Assembly (NCBI RefSeq): GCF_009933255.1
Contig: NZ_MAEI01000002.1
Location: 248,001 to 312,000, forward strand
Reading direction: 5' to 3'
DNA length: 64,000 bases
From: Enterococcus diestrammenae
Lineage (GTDB): Bacteria; Bacillota; Bacilli; Lactobacillales; Enterococcaceae
Below the pieces are notes generated by a model. It saw nothing but the letters and a program-made list of their open reading frames with translations, did no database searches and was not told the DNA's origin. Of this stretch, positions 26,749-36,968 are shown piece by piece. The number at the start of each line of letters is the position of its first letter. Position 1 is the stretch's first letter. A program made the translations under genes and the position numbers.

Positions 26749-28719
26749 ATGGTTGAGGACAAAACACAGCAAGTAGCAGAAGCAGAAGCTCGTTTTTTGA
26801 CTGGTGAAAACTTCTACTCTCAGCATTTTTTAGGTTGTCACAAACAGAAAGACGAGCGTTTCATTTTTCGCGTCTGGGCACCAAATGCACAACAAGTGTG
26901 GCTGGTGGGGGATTTTAATGATTGGGCTGACTCATTACCGATGCAACGACGAGAAGAATCCGGAGTTTGGGAAATTCAGACTTCGCAAGCGAATGTCGGG
27001 GATCTTTATAAGTTTAAAGTACGGCAGGCAAGCGGTCGTGAGGTCTTTAAGATTGACCCTTATGCCATTTTTTTCGAAAAGCGGCCTCATGATGCGGCAG
27101 TCGTTTATGATTTGAAACCCAAAAAATGGCAAGATGGCTTGTGGATGGGACGGAAAAAGCGTTCAAATCAGTTTAAACGACCCATGAATATCTATGAAGT
27201 CCATGCCAGTTCTTGGCGCCAACATGAAGATGGGACGCCGTATTCATTTGCGGATTTGACACGGGAGTTGATTCCGTATGTCAAAGAGTTAGGCTACACC
27301 CATATTGAGTTTATGCCTTTGATGGAGCATCCTTTGGGAATGAGTTGGGGCTATCAATTGATTGGCTATTTTGCCCTGAGCTCTTATTATGGGACACCAG
27401 AAGAATTTCAAGAATTTGTGGAAACGTGTCACCTCAACAATATTGGTGTGTTGGTGGACTGGGTGCCTGGGCATTTTTGTATCAATGATGATACCTTGCC
27501 ATATTACGATGGGACGCCCACCTTTGAATATGAAGATCCAGATCGCGCCAAAAATATCCGTTGGGGTTCCCTCAACTTTGACTTAGGAAAACCTCAAGTA
27601 CAAAGCTTTTTGATCTCCAGTGCGCTGTTTTGGATCGAAGTTTATCATTTAGATGGGATTCGCGTGGATGCAGTCTCTAATATGCTTTACCGAGACTACG
27701 ATGAAGGTCCTTGGACGCCTAATCATGAAGGCGGCAACCGGAATTTTGAAGGCTATTACTTTTTACAGAAGTTAAATGCTGTCATTAAGTTGGCTCATCC
27801 AGAGACGATAATGGTAGCGGAAGAAAGCTCTTCTGATACGAAAGTGACGGGTATGATTGAATCGGGGGCATTAGGGTTTGACTACAAGTGGAACATGGGT
27901 TGGATGAACGATGTCTTGCGTTTTTACGAGATGGACCCCATCTATCGCAAGGATCATTTTAATCTGATGACTTTTTCATTTATGTATATGATGAATGAAA
28001 ACTACATCTTACCTTTGTCCCACGATGAAGTGGTGCACGGAAAGAAAAGTCTGATGCATAAAATGTGGGGAGATCGCTACAAGCAGTTTTCTCAGCTACG
28101 TAATCTATTCACGTATATGATTGCTCATCCCGGTAAAAAATTGCTGTTTATGGGGGGGGAATGGGGCCAGTTTTTAGAGTGGAAATACGATCATGGCTTG
28201 GAATGGGTAGATTTGGCGGATTCCATGAATAAGCAGATGCAACACTTCACGACCACTTTAAATCACTTGTATAAGAATGAAAAAGCATTATGGGAACAAG
28301 AAGACTCTTGGGATACCATCGAAATTATTGATGCCGACAATACGGATGACTGTGTCCTGTCTTTTATTCGCCAAGGCAAAACAAAGAAAGATTTCTTAGT
28401 AATCGTCTTGAATCTAGCACCGGTGGAACGGCAGAATTTTGCGATAGGCGTACCTTATCCTGGTACCTATACCGAAGTTTTAAATACTGAGATGGCGGCT
28501 TTTGGAGGGACTTGGACCAAGGCAAATCCTGATTGCCAAACGCTGGATATTGCGTTTAAAGATCAGCCCTATCAGATCCAGACTATCTTACCAGCCTTAG
28601 GAGCTTTGATTATTAAGCCTACTGCAATCAATACCCGTAAGCCTGCGAAGAAAACGACTAAGGCAAAAGTCAACCATAAGAAGACACCTGCTGCAAATCA
28701 GTCAGGTAAAAATAACTAA
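26749..28719 (+). CDS. glgB: 1,4-alpha-glucan branching enzyme
   Basis: A 656-residue GH13 enzyme that introduces alpha-1,6 branches in glycogen. An N-terminal CBM48-type domain ([20 protein letters not shown]) precedes the (beta/alpha)8 barrel. The catalytic residues are D307 (GIRVDAVSN), E358 (MVAEESS) and the transition-state Asp D426 (LSHDEVVH). A lysine- and threonine-rich tail of about 30 residues follows the last domain. The Shine-Dalgarno AAAGGA is seven bases before the ATG. It is the first gene of glgBCDAP plus a GH13 glycosidase. Confidence 0.96.
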   Translation: MVEDKTQQVAEAEARFLTGENFYSQHFLGCHKQKDERFIFRVWAPNAQQVWLVGDFNDWADSLPMQRREESGVWEIQTSQANVGDLYKFKVRQASGREVFKIDPYAIFFEKRPHDAAVVYDLKPKKWQDGLWMGRKKRSNQFKRPMNIYEVHASSWRQHEDGTPYSFADLTRELIPYVKELGYTHIEFMPLMEHPLGMSWGYQLIGYFALSSYYGTPEEFQEFVETCHLNNIGVLVDWVPGHFCINDDTLPYYDGTPTFEYEDPDRAKNIRWGSLNFDLGKPQVQSFLISSALFWIEVYHLDGIRVDAVSNMLYRDYDEGPWTPNHEGGNRNFEGYYFLQKLNAVIKLAHPETIMVAEESSSDTKVTGMIESGALGFDYKWNMGWMNDVLRFYEMDPIYRKDHFNLMTFSFMYMMNENYILPLSHDEVVHGKKSLMHKMWGDRYKQFSQLRNLFTYMIAHPGKKLLFMGGEWGQFLEWKYDHGLEWVDLADSMNKQMQHFTTTLNHLYKNEKALWEQEDSWDTIEIIDADNTDDCVLSFIRQGKTKKDFLVIVLNLAPVERQNFAIGVPYPGTYTEVLNTEMAAFGGTWTKANPDCQTLDIAFKDQPYQIQTILPALGALIIKPTAINTRKPAKKTTKAKVNHKKTPAANQSGKNN

Positions 28720-28726
28720 CAACGAA

Positions 28727-28762
28727 GGGGGGACAAGGTGAGATTTTTTCACCGATTACATG
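28727..28762 (+). promoter_or_regulatory. Split ribosome binding site of glgC with intervening hairpin
   Basis: The only Shine-Dalgarno (GGGGGG, 28727-28732) is 27 bases from the ATG at 28760. Between them GGTGA (28737-28741) pairs with TCACC (28749-28753). Folding removes 17 bases and leaves an effective spacing of about ten. Confidence 0.55.
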
Positions 28763-29902
28763 AAAACAGAAATGTTAGCCATGATCCTAGCGGGAGGACA
28801 AGGGACTCGTCTAGGAAAACTGACCAAAAACATCGCAAAACCAGCCGTGCCATTTGGAGGGCGTTATCGGATTATCGACTTTACCTTGAGTAATTGTGCC
28901 AATTCAGGCATTAAAAACGTCGGGGTTGTCACCCAATACCAACCCTTAGCGCTAAACAGCCACATCGGTAATGGGGCCAGTTGGGGCTTGGATGGTATCA
29001 ATTCCGGTGCGACCATTTTACAACCGTATTCCAGTTCAGAAGGTAGTAAATGGTTTGAAGGAACAGCTCATGCCATTTACCAAAATATCGCCTATATCGA
29101 TCAGATGGATCCACAGTATGTCTTGGTCCTTTCTGGTGACCATATTTATAAGATGGATTATGAAGAAATGCTAGAAAATCATAAGGCAAATAATGCCTCC
29201 CTTTCCGTGGCTGTGATTGAAGTGCCGATAAAAGAAGCCTCACGCTTTGGGATTATGAATACCGATGAAAATGACCGCATCATTGAGTTTGAAGAAAAAC
29301 CGGAAGAACCCCAAAATAACCTCGCTTCCATGGGGATTTATATTTTTAACTGGGGACGGTTACGCAATGTCTTGCTGAATAGTTACAATAAAGATGGACA
29401 GATGATTGACTTTGGTAAACATGTGATTCCTTCTTATCTCGACAGCGGTGAAAATGTGATTGCCTATCGGTTCAAAGGCTACTGGAAAGATGTAGGTACG
29501 ATTGAATCGCTATGGGAAGCCAATATGGAGTTTATCGAACAAGATATGGAGCTAGATATCCGGGATAAATCTTGGCGTGTTTATTCTAAAAACCCGATCT
29601 CACCGCCGCACTTTTTAACCGAAACTGGTTCGGTGAAAGATTCCTTGATTACCGACGGCTGTTATATCGCTGGCGATATTCGTCACACTATTTTGTCTGA
29701 AGACGTGCAGGTGAAGGAAGGTTCCGAGGTTACCGATAGTGTCATTATGCCAGGGGCCACGATTGGCAAAAATGTGCGGATTCACCGGGCAATCATTGGC
29801 GAAAATGCGATTATCGGGGACAACGCTGTGATTGATGGGACCGATGAAATCGCCGTAGTGGGCTATTCTGAAGTGATTGGAGTGACTGTTGATGAGAACT
29901 AA
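28760..29902 (+). CDS. glgC: Glucose-1-phosphate adenylyltransferase, catalytic subunit
   Basis: A 380-residue nucleotidyltransferase that makes ADP-glucose from glucose-1-phosphate and ATP. The N-terminal signature is [20 protein letters not shown] (the GGxGTRL nucleotide site), followed by [11 protein letters not shown], and [12 protein letters not shown] carries the metal-binding Asp. The C-terminal left-handed beta-helix contains hexapeptide repeats ([19 protein letters not shown]). A GTG at 28738 nearer the Shine-Dalgarno is out of frame. It overlaps glgD by 11 bp; GlgC and GlgD form a mixed enzyme in Gram-positives. Confidence 0.95.
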   Translation: MKTEMLAMILAGGQGTRLGKLTKNIAKPAVPFGGRYRIIDFTLSNCANSGIKNVGVVTQYQPLALNSHIGNGASWGLDGINSGATILQPYSSSEGSKWFEGTAHAIYQNIAYIDQMDPQYVLVLSGDHIYKMDYEEMLENHKANNASLSVAVIEVPIKEASRFGIMNTDENDRIIEFEEKPEEPQNNLASMGIYIFNWGRLRNVLLNSYNKDGQMIDFGKHVIPSYLDSGENVIAYRFKGYWKDVGTIESLWEANMEFIEQDMELDIRDKSWRVYSKNPISPPHFLTETGSVKDSLITDGCYIAGDIRHTILSEDVQVKEGSEVTDSVIMPGATIGKNVRIHRAIIGENAIIGDNAVIDGTDEIAVVGYSEVIGVTVDEN

Positions 29903-31037
29903 TAAAATGTGTGCGATTCTAGGTAATTTAAATCAATTTAAAGATTTATTACCGTTGACAGAAAACCGACCATTGGCAACGTTGCCTTTTGATTGTAAAT
30001 ACCGCTTGATCGATTTTAATCTATCTAGCATCGTGAATGCCAATATTAATACGGTCTTTATGGTATTTAATGAAGATGAAACGCAATCCGTTTTTGACCA
30101 TATTGGTGGCGGCAAAGAGTGGAACCTTGACGGCGTTCAAAACCGCTTCTTTATCCATGTTTACCAAGATTTTCTAAAGCGGAAAGCCGAAGACAAACAT
30201 TATTATGATACGGTCATCGATTATTTGTTGAAGTCAAAATCAGAATATACTGTCTTCATGGGAAGCAAGATGGTGTGTAATATCGATTTGCGGGCTGTCT
30301 TAAAAATTCATCAAATGCAAGGCAATCAAATGACGGTTGTCTACAAGCGGGTAGGAAAGGACAATATTCATCCCAGCGATCTTTTGTTAGATGTGGCGGA
30401 AAATGGCAAAATCACCCAAGTGGCCACTGCTAAAGAAAGCCTGCTGGGAGAAGTGAATAACTTGTGTGCGGATATTTATATCATGCAAACACAAGCCCTG
30501 ATTGATGCTTTACGAGTGGGTCAAAATGAAGGGATTTCAGTAAATATGGAAACTTTCTTGCGTTCCAAAATTACGGAAGTCAACAGTTCCAGCTATGAAT
30601 ATACCGGCTATTTGAAGAATATTTATGATATGAAAACATACTACGAAGCCAATATGGATATGTTGGATACGCGTAAATTCAACTCCTTGATGTATTCTAA
30701 TCAAAAAATTTACACCAAGCTGAAAAATGAAGTGCCAACCTATTATTCGGAAGCTTCTGAAGTGGAAAATAGTCAATTTGCCTCTGGAAGTATTATCGAA
30801 GGGACGGTTCGTAGTTCCTTAGTATCCCGCCAAACCATGGTGAAGCCTGGCGCTGTTGTGGAAGGTTCGATTTTGATGGCAAATAGCGAGATTGGGGAAG
30901 ACAGTCTTGTGAAGTATGCGATTTTGGATAAGAATGTGGTTGTTGAACCGGGTGTTAAAATTGTTGGAACCAAAGAACAGCCGATTGTCTTGAAAAAAGG
31001 CAGTCATGTGATTTCTGATATTTATGGAGGCGACTAA
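29892..31037 (+). CDS. glgD: Glucose-1-phosphate adenylyltransferase, regulatory subunit GlgD
   Basis: A 381-residue paralogue of GlgC. The N-terminal region [24 protein letters not shown] replaces the GGxGTRL signature, so the nucleotide loop is missing and the protein is probably non-catalytic, as in Bacillus and Geobacillus GlgD, where it stimulates GlgC. The beta-helix repeats at the C-terminus are kept ([22 protein letters not shown] is the start of the run). The ATG at 29892 overlaps the end of glgC; GGAG lies ten bases upstream. An alternative ATG is at 29907. Confidence 0.92.
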   Translation: MRTNKMCAILGNLNQFKDLLPLTENRPLATLPFDCKYRLIDFNLSSIVNANINTVFMVFNEDETQSVFDHIGGGKEWNLDGVQNRFFIHVYQDFLKRKAEDKHYYDTVIDYLLKSKSEYTVFMGSKMVCNIDLRAVLKIHQMQGNQMTVVYKRVGKDNIHPSDLLLDVAENGKITQVATAKESLLGEVNNLCADIYIMQTQALIDALRVGQNEGISVNMETFLRSKITEVNSSSYEYTGYLKNIYDMKTYYEANMDMLDTRKFNSLMYSNQKIYTKLKNEVPTYYSEASEVENSQFASGSIIEGTVRSSLVSRQTMVKPGAVVEGSILMANSEIGEDSLVKYAILDKNVVVEPGVKIVGTKEQPIVLKKGSHVISDIYGGD

Positions 31038-31038
31038 T

Positions 31039-32469
31039 TTGAAGGTACTGTTTGCAGCAGCCGAATGTGCACCTTTTTTTAAAACTGGCGGTTTAGGGGA
31101 TGTTGCTTACGCCTTGCCGAAAGAACTGGTTAAAAAGAATGTGGATTGCCGGGTCATTCTGCCTTTTTATCAAAAAATGCCAGCCAGTTATCAAGCGCAA
31201 TGCGTAGATTTATTTGACTTCACTGTACAAGTGGGCTGGCGCAATCAATATTGTGGCTTGAAAGAGTTGGTTTTAGCAGGCGTCACTTATTACTTCATTG
31301 ACAACCAGTATTATTTTGGTCGTGAGGCTTTGTATGGTTATGATGATGATGGTGAACGCTATGCTTTCTTCCAATTGGCCTTGGTAGAAGCGATGGAGCG
31401 ACTGAATTTTATTCCGGATGTCCTTCATGCCAATGATTATCACACAGCGATGATTCCTTTCTTGTTGAAGGAAAAATATCGGTGGATCCAAAACTTCCGC
31501 GACATCAAAACCTTGTTAACAATTCATAATATCGAGTTTCAAGGCTGGTATGATGGAGGAAAATTAGCAGATTGGTTTGGCGTGGGGATGGAACGCTATG
31601 AAGACGGTACCCTCCGGATGAATAATTGCCTAAATTATATGAAGGCTGGTATTTTATACGCAGATCGGGTAAACACAGTGAGTCCGTCTTATGCCGAAGA
31701 GATTAAGACACCAGCTTTTGGTTCAGGACTTGATGTCATCTTACGGATGGAATCTGGGAAGTTATCTGGTATTTTAAACGGGATTGATTATGATTTAAAT
31801 AATCCAGAAAATGATCCCTTCATTGATCATCACTTTTCTGTGGCGGATCTGAGTGGTAAGGCCCTTGCCAAAGCTCAGCTACAAGAATTGATGGGTTTAC
31901 CGGTGGTCTCAGAAGTTCCTTTACTAGCAGTGGTGAGTCGTTTGACGCGTCAAAAAGGCTTTCATTTGTTGTTAGAAGAATTGCCGCATCTATTGCAACA
32001 AGAGGTTCAACTGGTGATTTTGGGTACAGGTGATCCTGATTTTGAGCGGGGCTTCCAGTGGTTTGCGACGGAGTATCCTGAAAAAATGGCGGCAAGCATT
32101 TCTTTCGATGTGAAATTGGCCCAACAAATGTATGCCGGGAGCGATATTTTCTTGATGCCTTCTGCTTTTGAACCCTGTGGCCTTTCCCAAATGATGGCGA
32201 TGCGTTATGGATCGTTGCCAGTGGTGCATGAAATTGGTGGTTTAAAGGATACCGTGACGCCTTTCAATCCTGTGACTGGTACTGGGACAGGGTTTGGTTT
32301 CAACGAGTTTTCCGGCTATCAATGCATGAAAGCCATGGAAAAAGCCATTCGTTTGTATCATGAATCCCAGCCAGCTTGGCGCAGATTGATGATACAAGCC
32401 ATGAGTACCGATTTTAGCTGGCAAACAGCTAGCCTTCAATACTTGGACTTGTATCGCAGTCTCCTCTGA
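31039..32469 (+). CDS. glgA: Glycogen synthase (ADP-glucose type)
   Basis: A 476-residue GT5 glycosyltransferase that extends alpha-1,4 glucan chains. The N-terminal KTGGLGDV motif binds ADP-glucose; [18 protein letters not shown] near residue 375 is the conserved C-terminal E-x7-E region. The TTG at 31039 is preferred over the ATG at 31024 because GGAGG lies eight bases upstream and the protein then starts [18 protein letters not shown] like other GlgA. It follows glgD by one base and is followed by a terminator, which separates it from glgP. Confidence 0.95.
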   Translation: MKVLFAAAECAPFFKTGGLGDVAYALPKELVKKNVDCRVILPFYQKMPASYQAQCVDLFDFTVQVGWRNQYCGLKELVLAGVTYYFIDNQYYFGREALYGYDDDGERYAFFQLALVEAMERLNFIPDVLHANDYHTAMIPFLLKEKYRWIQNFRDIKTLLTIHNIEFQGWYDGGKLADWFGVGMERYEDGTLRMNNCLNYMKAGILYADRVNTVSPSYAEEIKTPAFGSGLDVILRMESGKLSGILNGIDYDLNNPENDPFIDHHFSVADLSGKALAKAQLQELMGLPVVSEVPLLAVVSRLTRQKGFHLLLEELPHLLQQEVQLVILGTGDPDFERGFQWFATEYPEKMAASISFDVKLAQQMYAGSDIFLMPSAFEPCGLSQMMAMRYGSLPVVHEIGGLKDTVTPFNPVTGTGTGFGFNEFSGYQCMKAMEKAIRLYHESQPAWRRLMIQAMSTDFSWQTASLQYLDLYRSLL

Positions 32470-32503
32470 GTCCAAGGAATTTAATTTAACCAAAGATGTT
32501 ATT

Positions 32504-32547
32504 GGCGATAGCCGAGTTGCTCTTTAACTTGGCTGTCCCCTTTTTTT
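32504..32547 (+). terminator. Intrinsic terminator between glgA and glgP
   Basis: GGCGATAGCCGAGTT (32504-32518) pairs with AACTTGGCTGTCCCC (32526-32540) at 14 of 15 positions (three G-T), followed by seven T's. Confidence 0.85.
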
Positions 32548-32579
32548 ACAACTTACAAGTTTTTATTTTCATTTAAAAA

Positions 32580-32621
32580 GGTTTAGGTAAATGAGAAACT
32601 AGCAAATGGTTTAAGTAAATG
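32580..32621 (+). repeat. Imperfect direct repeat upstream of glgP
   Basis: GGTTTAGGTAAATG (32580-32593) and GGTTTAAGTAAATG (32608-32621) differ at one base and are 28 bp apart, each followed by a TAGC tetramer at varying distance. They lie between the terminator and glgP and could be a binding site; a weak promoter TTACAA-15-TAAAAA (32553-32579) precedes them. Confidence 0.5.
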
Positions 32622-32647
32622 CTAGCGGAAAAATAGGAGTGATGTGG

Positions 32648-35065
32648 ATGACGATGACAGTCAATGAATTTAAAGAGGAAATGAAACAGCGGTTAAAAGA
32701 GAAATACGCAATGGATTTTAAAGATGCCTCCCCGCAAGAAGTATTTCATGTCTTAGGTAGTGTGGTAAAGGCGTATTATTCCGATGCGTGGAGTGATACT
32801 TGGAAAGACTATCTTAGAGCAGAGCAAAAACAAGTGTATTACTTTTCCATTGAGTTTTTACCTGGGAAAATGTTGAAGAGTAATCTCCTGAATTTGGGGA
32901 TTCTGGAGGTCGTAAAAGAGGGCTTAGCTGAGCTTGATTTTGATTTAGAAGACTTAGTGGATGTGGAAAAAGACATGGCACTGGGTAATGGTGGTTTAGG
33001 CCGTTTGGCTTCGTGTTTCATGGATTCCATCGCTTCTTGTGGGTTGCCTGGTAATGGCAATGGTATTCGCTATGATTATGGCCTCTTCAAGCAGCGTTTT
33101 GTAGATGGCTACCAAGTAGAACTTCCTGATGAGTGGCTACGCAATGGCAATACCTGGGAGGTTCGCAAAGAAAGTAAAGCGGTGGATGTTCGTTTCGGCG
33201 GTCAGGTTTGGATGAAGGAGATGGCTGATGGCAAGCTAAAACCAGTTTATGAAAATGACCGTATTTTGCGGGCTGTTCCTTATGACACGGCCATCTTAGG
33301 ATACCAAAACCACATCGTCAACACTTTGCGTCTATGGAGCGTGGAAATCCCCGCCTCACAAGAAGACCAGTATCGCAGCATTGACGATCGTCGCCAATTT
33401 GAAGATTTAACGGCGGTCTTGTACCCTGATGATTCCAATGAACATGGGCGTCGGGTGCGGCTAGCTCAGGAATATTTCTTTGTTTCTGCTGGGGTACAAA
33501 GTATTATGCGGTATTTCAAAAAGCTCAACAAACCATTAACTTTATTGAATGAATATGTTGCAATTCACATCAACGATACTCATCCAGCCTTGTGTATTCC
33601 GGAAATGATGCGTATCTTGATGGATGATTATGAGTTGAGTTGGGAAGTCGCAGTTTCCATCACCACCAAAGTGATGAGTTATACCAACCACACGATTATG
33701 GCTGAAGCTTTGGAAAAATGGCCGGTGGAGCTGATGAAAGATGCTTTGCCGCGGATGTATCAAATCATCGAGGAACTCGATCGACGGTTTGTGGCAACTT
33801 ACAGTGGGGTATGGGATGCGGACTTGATTCAACGGACGCGGATTATCCAAAATGGCCAGGTCCATATGGCCCATATGGCGATTATCTATAGCCATAGTAC
33901 CAATGGTGTTGCAAAATTGCATTCAGACTTGCTAAAAGAAGTCGTCTTACATGATTTTTATGTGCTCTTTCCTGAACGCTTTAATAATAAAACCAATGGG
34001 ATTGCCCAACGACGCTGGTCTCAATTAGCCAATCCGGAAATGGCCGAAGTCTTGGATGAAACTATCGGCAAAAGCTGGCGCCAAGACTCTGATGATTTAA
34101 AATTGCTAAAAAATTACGTGGAAGATGAAGCCGTACTGACGAAATTGGCGGTAGCTAAGCAACACAATAAACAAAAACTAGCTAGTTACATCAAAGAACA
34201 CACGGGTATAGAAGTTTCACCAGAAGCTATTTTTGATGTACAAATCAAACGTCTCCATGCATATAAACGCCAATTATTAAATCTGTTACACATTATGAAA
34301 TGCTATTTTGATTTAAAGGACAATCCTCAAAAAGAGGGGAATCAGCGCGTCTTTATCTTTGGAGCCAAGGCGGCACCTAGTTATACTTATGCGAAAGCAA
34401 TCATCAAGGTCATCAATGAATGCGCCAACTTGATTAATCATGATCCTGATATTAATGGCCGCATAAAGATCGTCTTTCTGGAAAATTACAATGTAACGTT
34501 GGCAGAGCAGATCATCCCAGCAGCCGATGTCAGCGAACAAATTTCCCTGGCCTCAAAAGAAGCCTCTGGTACGAGTAATATGAAACTGATGCTGAATGGG
34601 GCGGTCACTATTGCGACTCTCGATGGCGCCAATGTCGAGATACGTGATGTCGTGGGGGACGACAATATTGTGATTTTTGGTATGACCGAAGCCGAAGTCT
34701 ACGCTTGTTACGAGAGCAATGATTACTCGGCTATGAAAATTTATGAAGAATCACCAATTTTGCAACGAATTTTAAATGCTTTTGTGGATGGAACAGTTCC
34801 CAATATTCAGTATGAAGGCCAGGCGGTAGTGGACTCCTTATTGAAGTATAATGATGAGTATTTCTTATTGCGGGACTTTGCTTCTTATGTTGCTGCCCAA
34901 GAGCAGATTGATCGCCTTTATTCAGATAAAAAGCGTTGGCAGCAGATGAGCTTGTTAAATATTGCCAATGCCGGCCGTTTTTCATCTGATGACACAGTCA
35001 TGCGGTACGCTGAGGATATTTGGCAAATCGAACCTGTCGAAAAATACACGAAAAAGAGGACTTAG
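32648..35065 (+). CDS. glgP: Glycogen/maltodextrin phosphorylase
   Basis: An 805-residue GT35 enzyme that releases glucose-1-phosphate from alpha-1,4 glucans. The pyridoxal phosphate lysine is K646 in EASGTSNMKLMLN, followed by TLDGANVEI. The ATG at 32648 is eight bases after AGGAG; three other in-frame starts (32639, 32642, 32654) fit less well. In the operon it is preceded by a terminator and followed after three bases by the GH13 glycosidase gene, so degradation genes may be expressed separately from synthesis genes. Confidence 0.95.
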   Translation: MTMTVNEFKEEMKQRLKEKYAMDFKDASPQEVFHVLGSVVKAYYSDAWSDTWKDYLRAEQKQVYYFSIEFLPGKMLKSNLLNLGILEVVKEGLAELDFDLEDLVDVEKDMALGNGGLGRLASCFMDSIASCGLPGNGNGIRYDYGLFKQRFVDGYQVELPDEWLRNGNTWEVRKESKAVDVRFGGQVWMKEMADGKLKPVYENDRILRAVPYDTAILGYQNHIVNTLRLWSVEIPASQEDQYRSIDDRRQFEDLTAVLYPDDSNEHGRRVRLAQEYFFVSAGVQSIMRYFKKLNKPLTLLNEYVAIHINDTHPALCIPEMMRILMDDYELSWEVAVSITTKVMSYTNHTIMAEALEKWPVELMKDALPRMYQIIEELDRRFVATYSGVWDADLIQRTRIIQNGQVHMAHMAIIYSHSTNGVAKLHSDLLKEVVLHDFYVLFPERFNNKTNGIAQRRWSQLANPEMAEVLDETIGKSWRQDSDDLKLLKNYVEDEAVLTKLAVAKQHNKQKLASYIKEHTGIEVSPEAIFDVQIKRLHAYKRQLLNLLHIMKCYFDLKDNPQKEGNQRVFIFGAKAAPSYTYAKAIIKVINECANLINHDPDINGRIKIVFLENYNVTLAEQIIPAADVSEQISLASKEASGTSNMKLMLNGAVTIATLDGANVEIRDVVGDDNIVIFGMTEAEVYACYESNDYSAMKIYEESPILQRILNAFVDGTVPNIQYEGQAVVDSLLKYNDEYFLLRDFASYVAAQEQIDRLYSDKKRWQQMSLLNIANAGRFSSDDTVMRYAEDIWQIEPVEKYTKKRT

Positions 35066-35068
35066 CAG

Positions 35069-36889
35069 ATGGGAAGTATCGACTATAATCCATGGCTAGA
35101 AGAATACAAATCACCCTTTGGCGCCATCGCTGAAGGGGGATTTGCCCGTTTTGCTATTCGCGTAGCAGATCCGGGGATTGACCGGGTTTTTTTGAGTATC
35201 GGTCGTGAGGGGGCTGTCAATCATCGCATCCAGATGGACTTACATGAAGATGGGCGCTACCAATATGAGTTTTTTTTCAACGATGGCAAAGGTCTTTACT
35301 TTTATCATTTTGAGTTGGAATACATTTCCACCAATCAGCAACGCTTCACCCGTTATTATTGTTGGAGTGGTACAAATGGGCATGGGATGTTGGTCGAGCA
35401 ACCGGAAGCTATCAACAACTACCAAGTCACCTGCTATGGCAAAGCGGAAGTGCCGCCAAAATGGTATCGAGAGGCGATTGTTTACCAAATTTTCCCAGAT
35501 CGGTTTTACAATGGCAATCCCGATGGCAGTATTAATTCACCAAAACCGAACACGTTTTTATACGGAACGACGGAAGATACCCCCCTCTATGTGAAAGACA
35601 GTGAAGGAGAGATCTTGCGTTGGGATTTTTATGGAGGAAACTTCGCCGGAATTCGAGCCAAAATCCCCTATTTGAAAGAGCTCGGTGTCAATGCTATTTA
35701 CTTGAATCCGATTTTTGAAGCCCGTAGCAATCATCGGTATGATACTGCGGATTATTTAAAAGTTGATGGCATTTTAGGGACGGAAGCGGAGTTTATCGAT
35801 TTGATGACCGAACTCCATCAAGAAGGATTTCATGTGATTTTGGATGGGGTGTTTAGTCATGTGGGGCGTCAGAGTCGCTATTTTAACTATGACGGTTCTT
35901 ACGGTGAAAATGTCGGAGCGTATCAAAATATTCAAAGTCGTTATTTCCCGTGGTTTACCTTTACTACTTATCCCACCGACTATCGTTCGTGGTGGGGCGT
36001 CAAAGATTTACCCGAAGTGGATAAGGAAAATGAAGATTTTCAACAGTTTATCTATGGAGAAAATGGCGTGCTGAGTAAATGGAATCGATTAGGGGTGGAT
36101 GGTTGGCGTTTAGATGTCGCTGACGAACTGCCGGATGGCTTTATTGCGGGGATTCGCCAAAATCTCGAGAGTTTTAAAAATAAGGTCTTGTTAGGAGAAG
36201 TTTGGGAAGATGCTTCCAATAAAATTTCCTATGACCAGCGACGTCAGTACATCTTAGGAGACCATCTCCACGGGGTAATGAATTATCCTTTGCGGACAGC
36301 GACGATTGCCTTATTGATGGAACAATGTTCGCCAGAAGATGTGGCGTTGGCCTTTCTTCGGCTGCAAGAAAACTACCCTCGCGAGGTCTTTTACAATAGT
36401 TTGAACAATATCGGCACCCATGATACCGAGCGTATTTTGACAGAGCTTAATGGAAATAAGGATAAGTTAGCCTTAGCTTTTGGTCTGTTGGTCTTATTTC
36501 CTGGGGTACCTTGTGTCTACTATGGGGATGAGGCGGGCTTAACTGGAGGCAAAGATCCTGACAATCGCAAGTTTTTCCCGTGGGAGCTGATCGATGAGGT
36601 CTGTTACCAAGCTTGTCAAAAATGGCTGACTTTGCGAAAAGAACAACCTTTGTTGCAAGATGGAGACTTTGCGTTACTTTTTACGGAAAAATTATTTGGG
36701 ATCATCCGTTACGATGAAACCGCATTTTTATTGGCAATCTTAAACCCTCTGGATGTGGACGTGGTAGTCAATGGAGGAGATTTTGCTAGTTATCGTCATC
36801 TGCCTTTGAGTCCTGAGTTATTAGAAGAGTTACTCGATGGTCAATTTATCATGGCAAATCACTCTTTTGTGATAAAAGGAAAGTTCTAA
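35069..36889 (+). CDS. Intracellular GH13 alpha-glycosidase (neopullulanase/amylopullulanase type)
   Basis: A 606-residue enzyme with an N-terminal domain (about 1-125) as in cyclomaltodextrinases and neopullulanases, then the GH13 barrel: YQIFPDRF, VILDGVFSHVG, the nucleophile D349 in GWRLDVADEL, the acid E377 in LLGEVWED, and NIGTHDTERI with the third Asp. There is no signal peptide, so it acts on glycogen or maltodextrin inside the cell. Lactobacillus glycogen operons carry a similar last gene. It starts three bases after glgP; GAGG lies upstream of the ATG. Confidence 0.92.
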   Translation: MGSIDYNPWLEEYKSPFGAIAEGGFARFAIRVADPGIDRVFLSIGREGAVNHRIQMDLHEDGRYQYEFFFNDGKGLYFYHFELEYISTNQQRFTRYYCWSGTNGHGMLVEQPEAINNYQVTCYGKAEVPPKWYREAIVYQIFPDRFYNGNPDGSINSPKPNTFLYGTTEDTPLYVKDSEGEILRWDFYGGNFAGIRAKIPYLKELGVNAIYLNPIFEARSNHRYDTADYLKVDGILGTEAEFIDLMTELHQEGFHVILDGVFSHVGRQSRYFNYDGSYGENVGAYQNIQSRYFPWFTFTTYPTDYRSWWGVKDLPEVDKENEDFQQFIYGENGVLSKWNRLGVDGWRLDVADELPDGFIAGIRQNLESFKNKVLLGEVWEDASNKISYDQRRQYILGDHLHGVMNYPLRTATIALLMEQCSPEDVALAFLRLQENYPREVFYNSLNNIGTHDTERILTELNGNKDKLALAFGLLVLFPGVPCVYYGDEAGLTGGKDPDNRKFFPWELIDEVCYQACQKWLTLRKEQPLLQDGDFALLFTEKLFGIIRYDETAFLLAILNPLDVDVVVNGGDFASYRHLPLSPELLEELLDGQFIMANHSFVIKGKF

Positions 36890-36898
36890 GTGGGGTTA

Positions 36899-36939
36899 TC
36901 TAGCAGAATTCTATCAATCTGCTAGAAATATGTTAGAAT
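36899..36939 (+). promoter_or_regulatory. Hairpin and extended -10 before the 36969 gene
   Basis: TCTAGCAGA (36899-36907) and TCTGCTAGA (36918-36926) form a 9-bp stem without a T-tract. It is followed by TGTTAGAAT (36931-36939), an extended -10 without a good -35. The dyad may be an operator. Confidence 0.4.
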
Positions 36940-36968
36940 GAGAGAAACCGATACAAAGGATGACGAGT

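Noticed and set aside
28738..28760. GTG at 28738 as the glgC start
   Set aside because: It is well placed after the G-rich tract but out of frame with GlgC; its frame runs into a stop without coding a recognisable protein.
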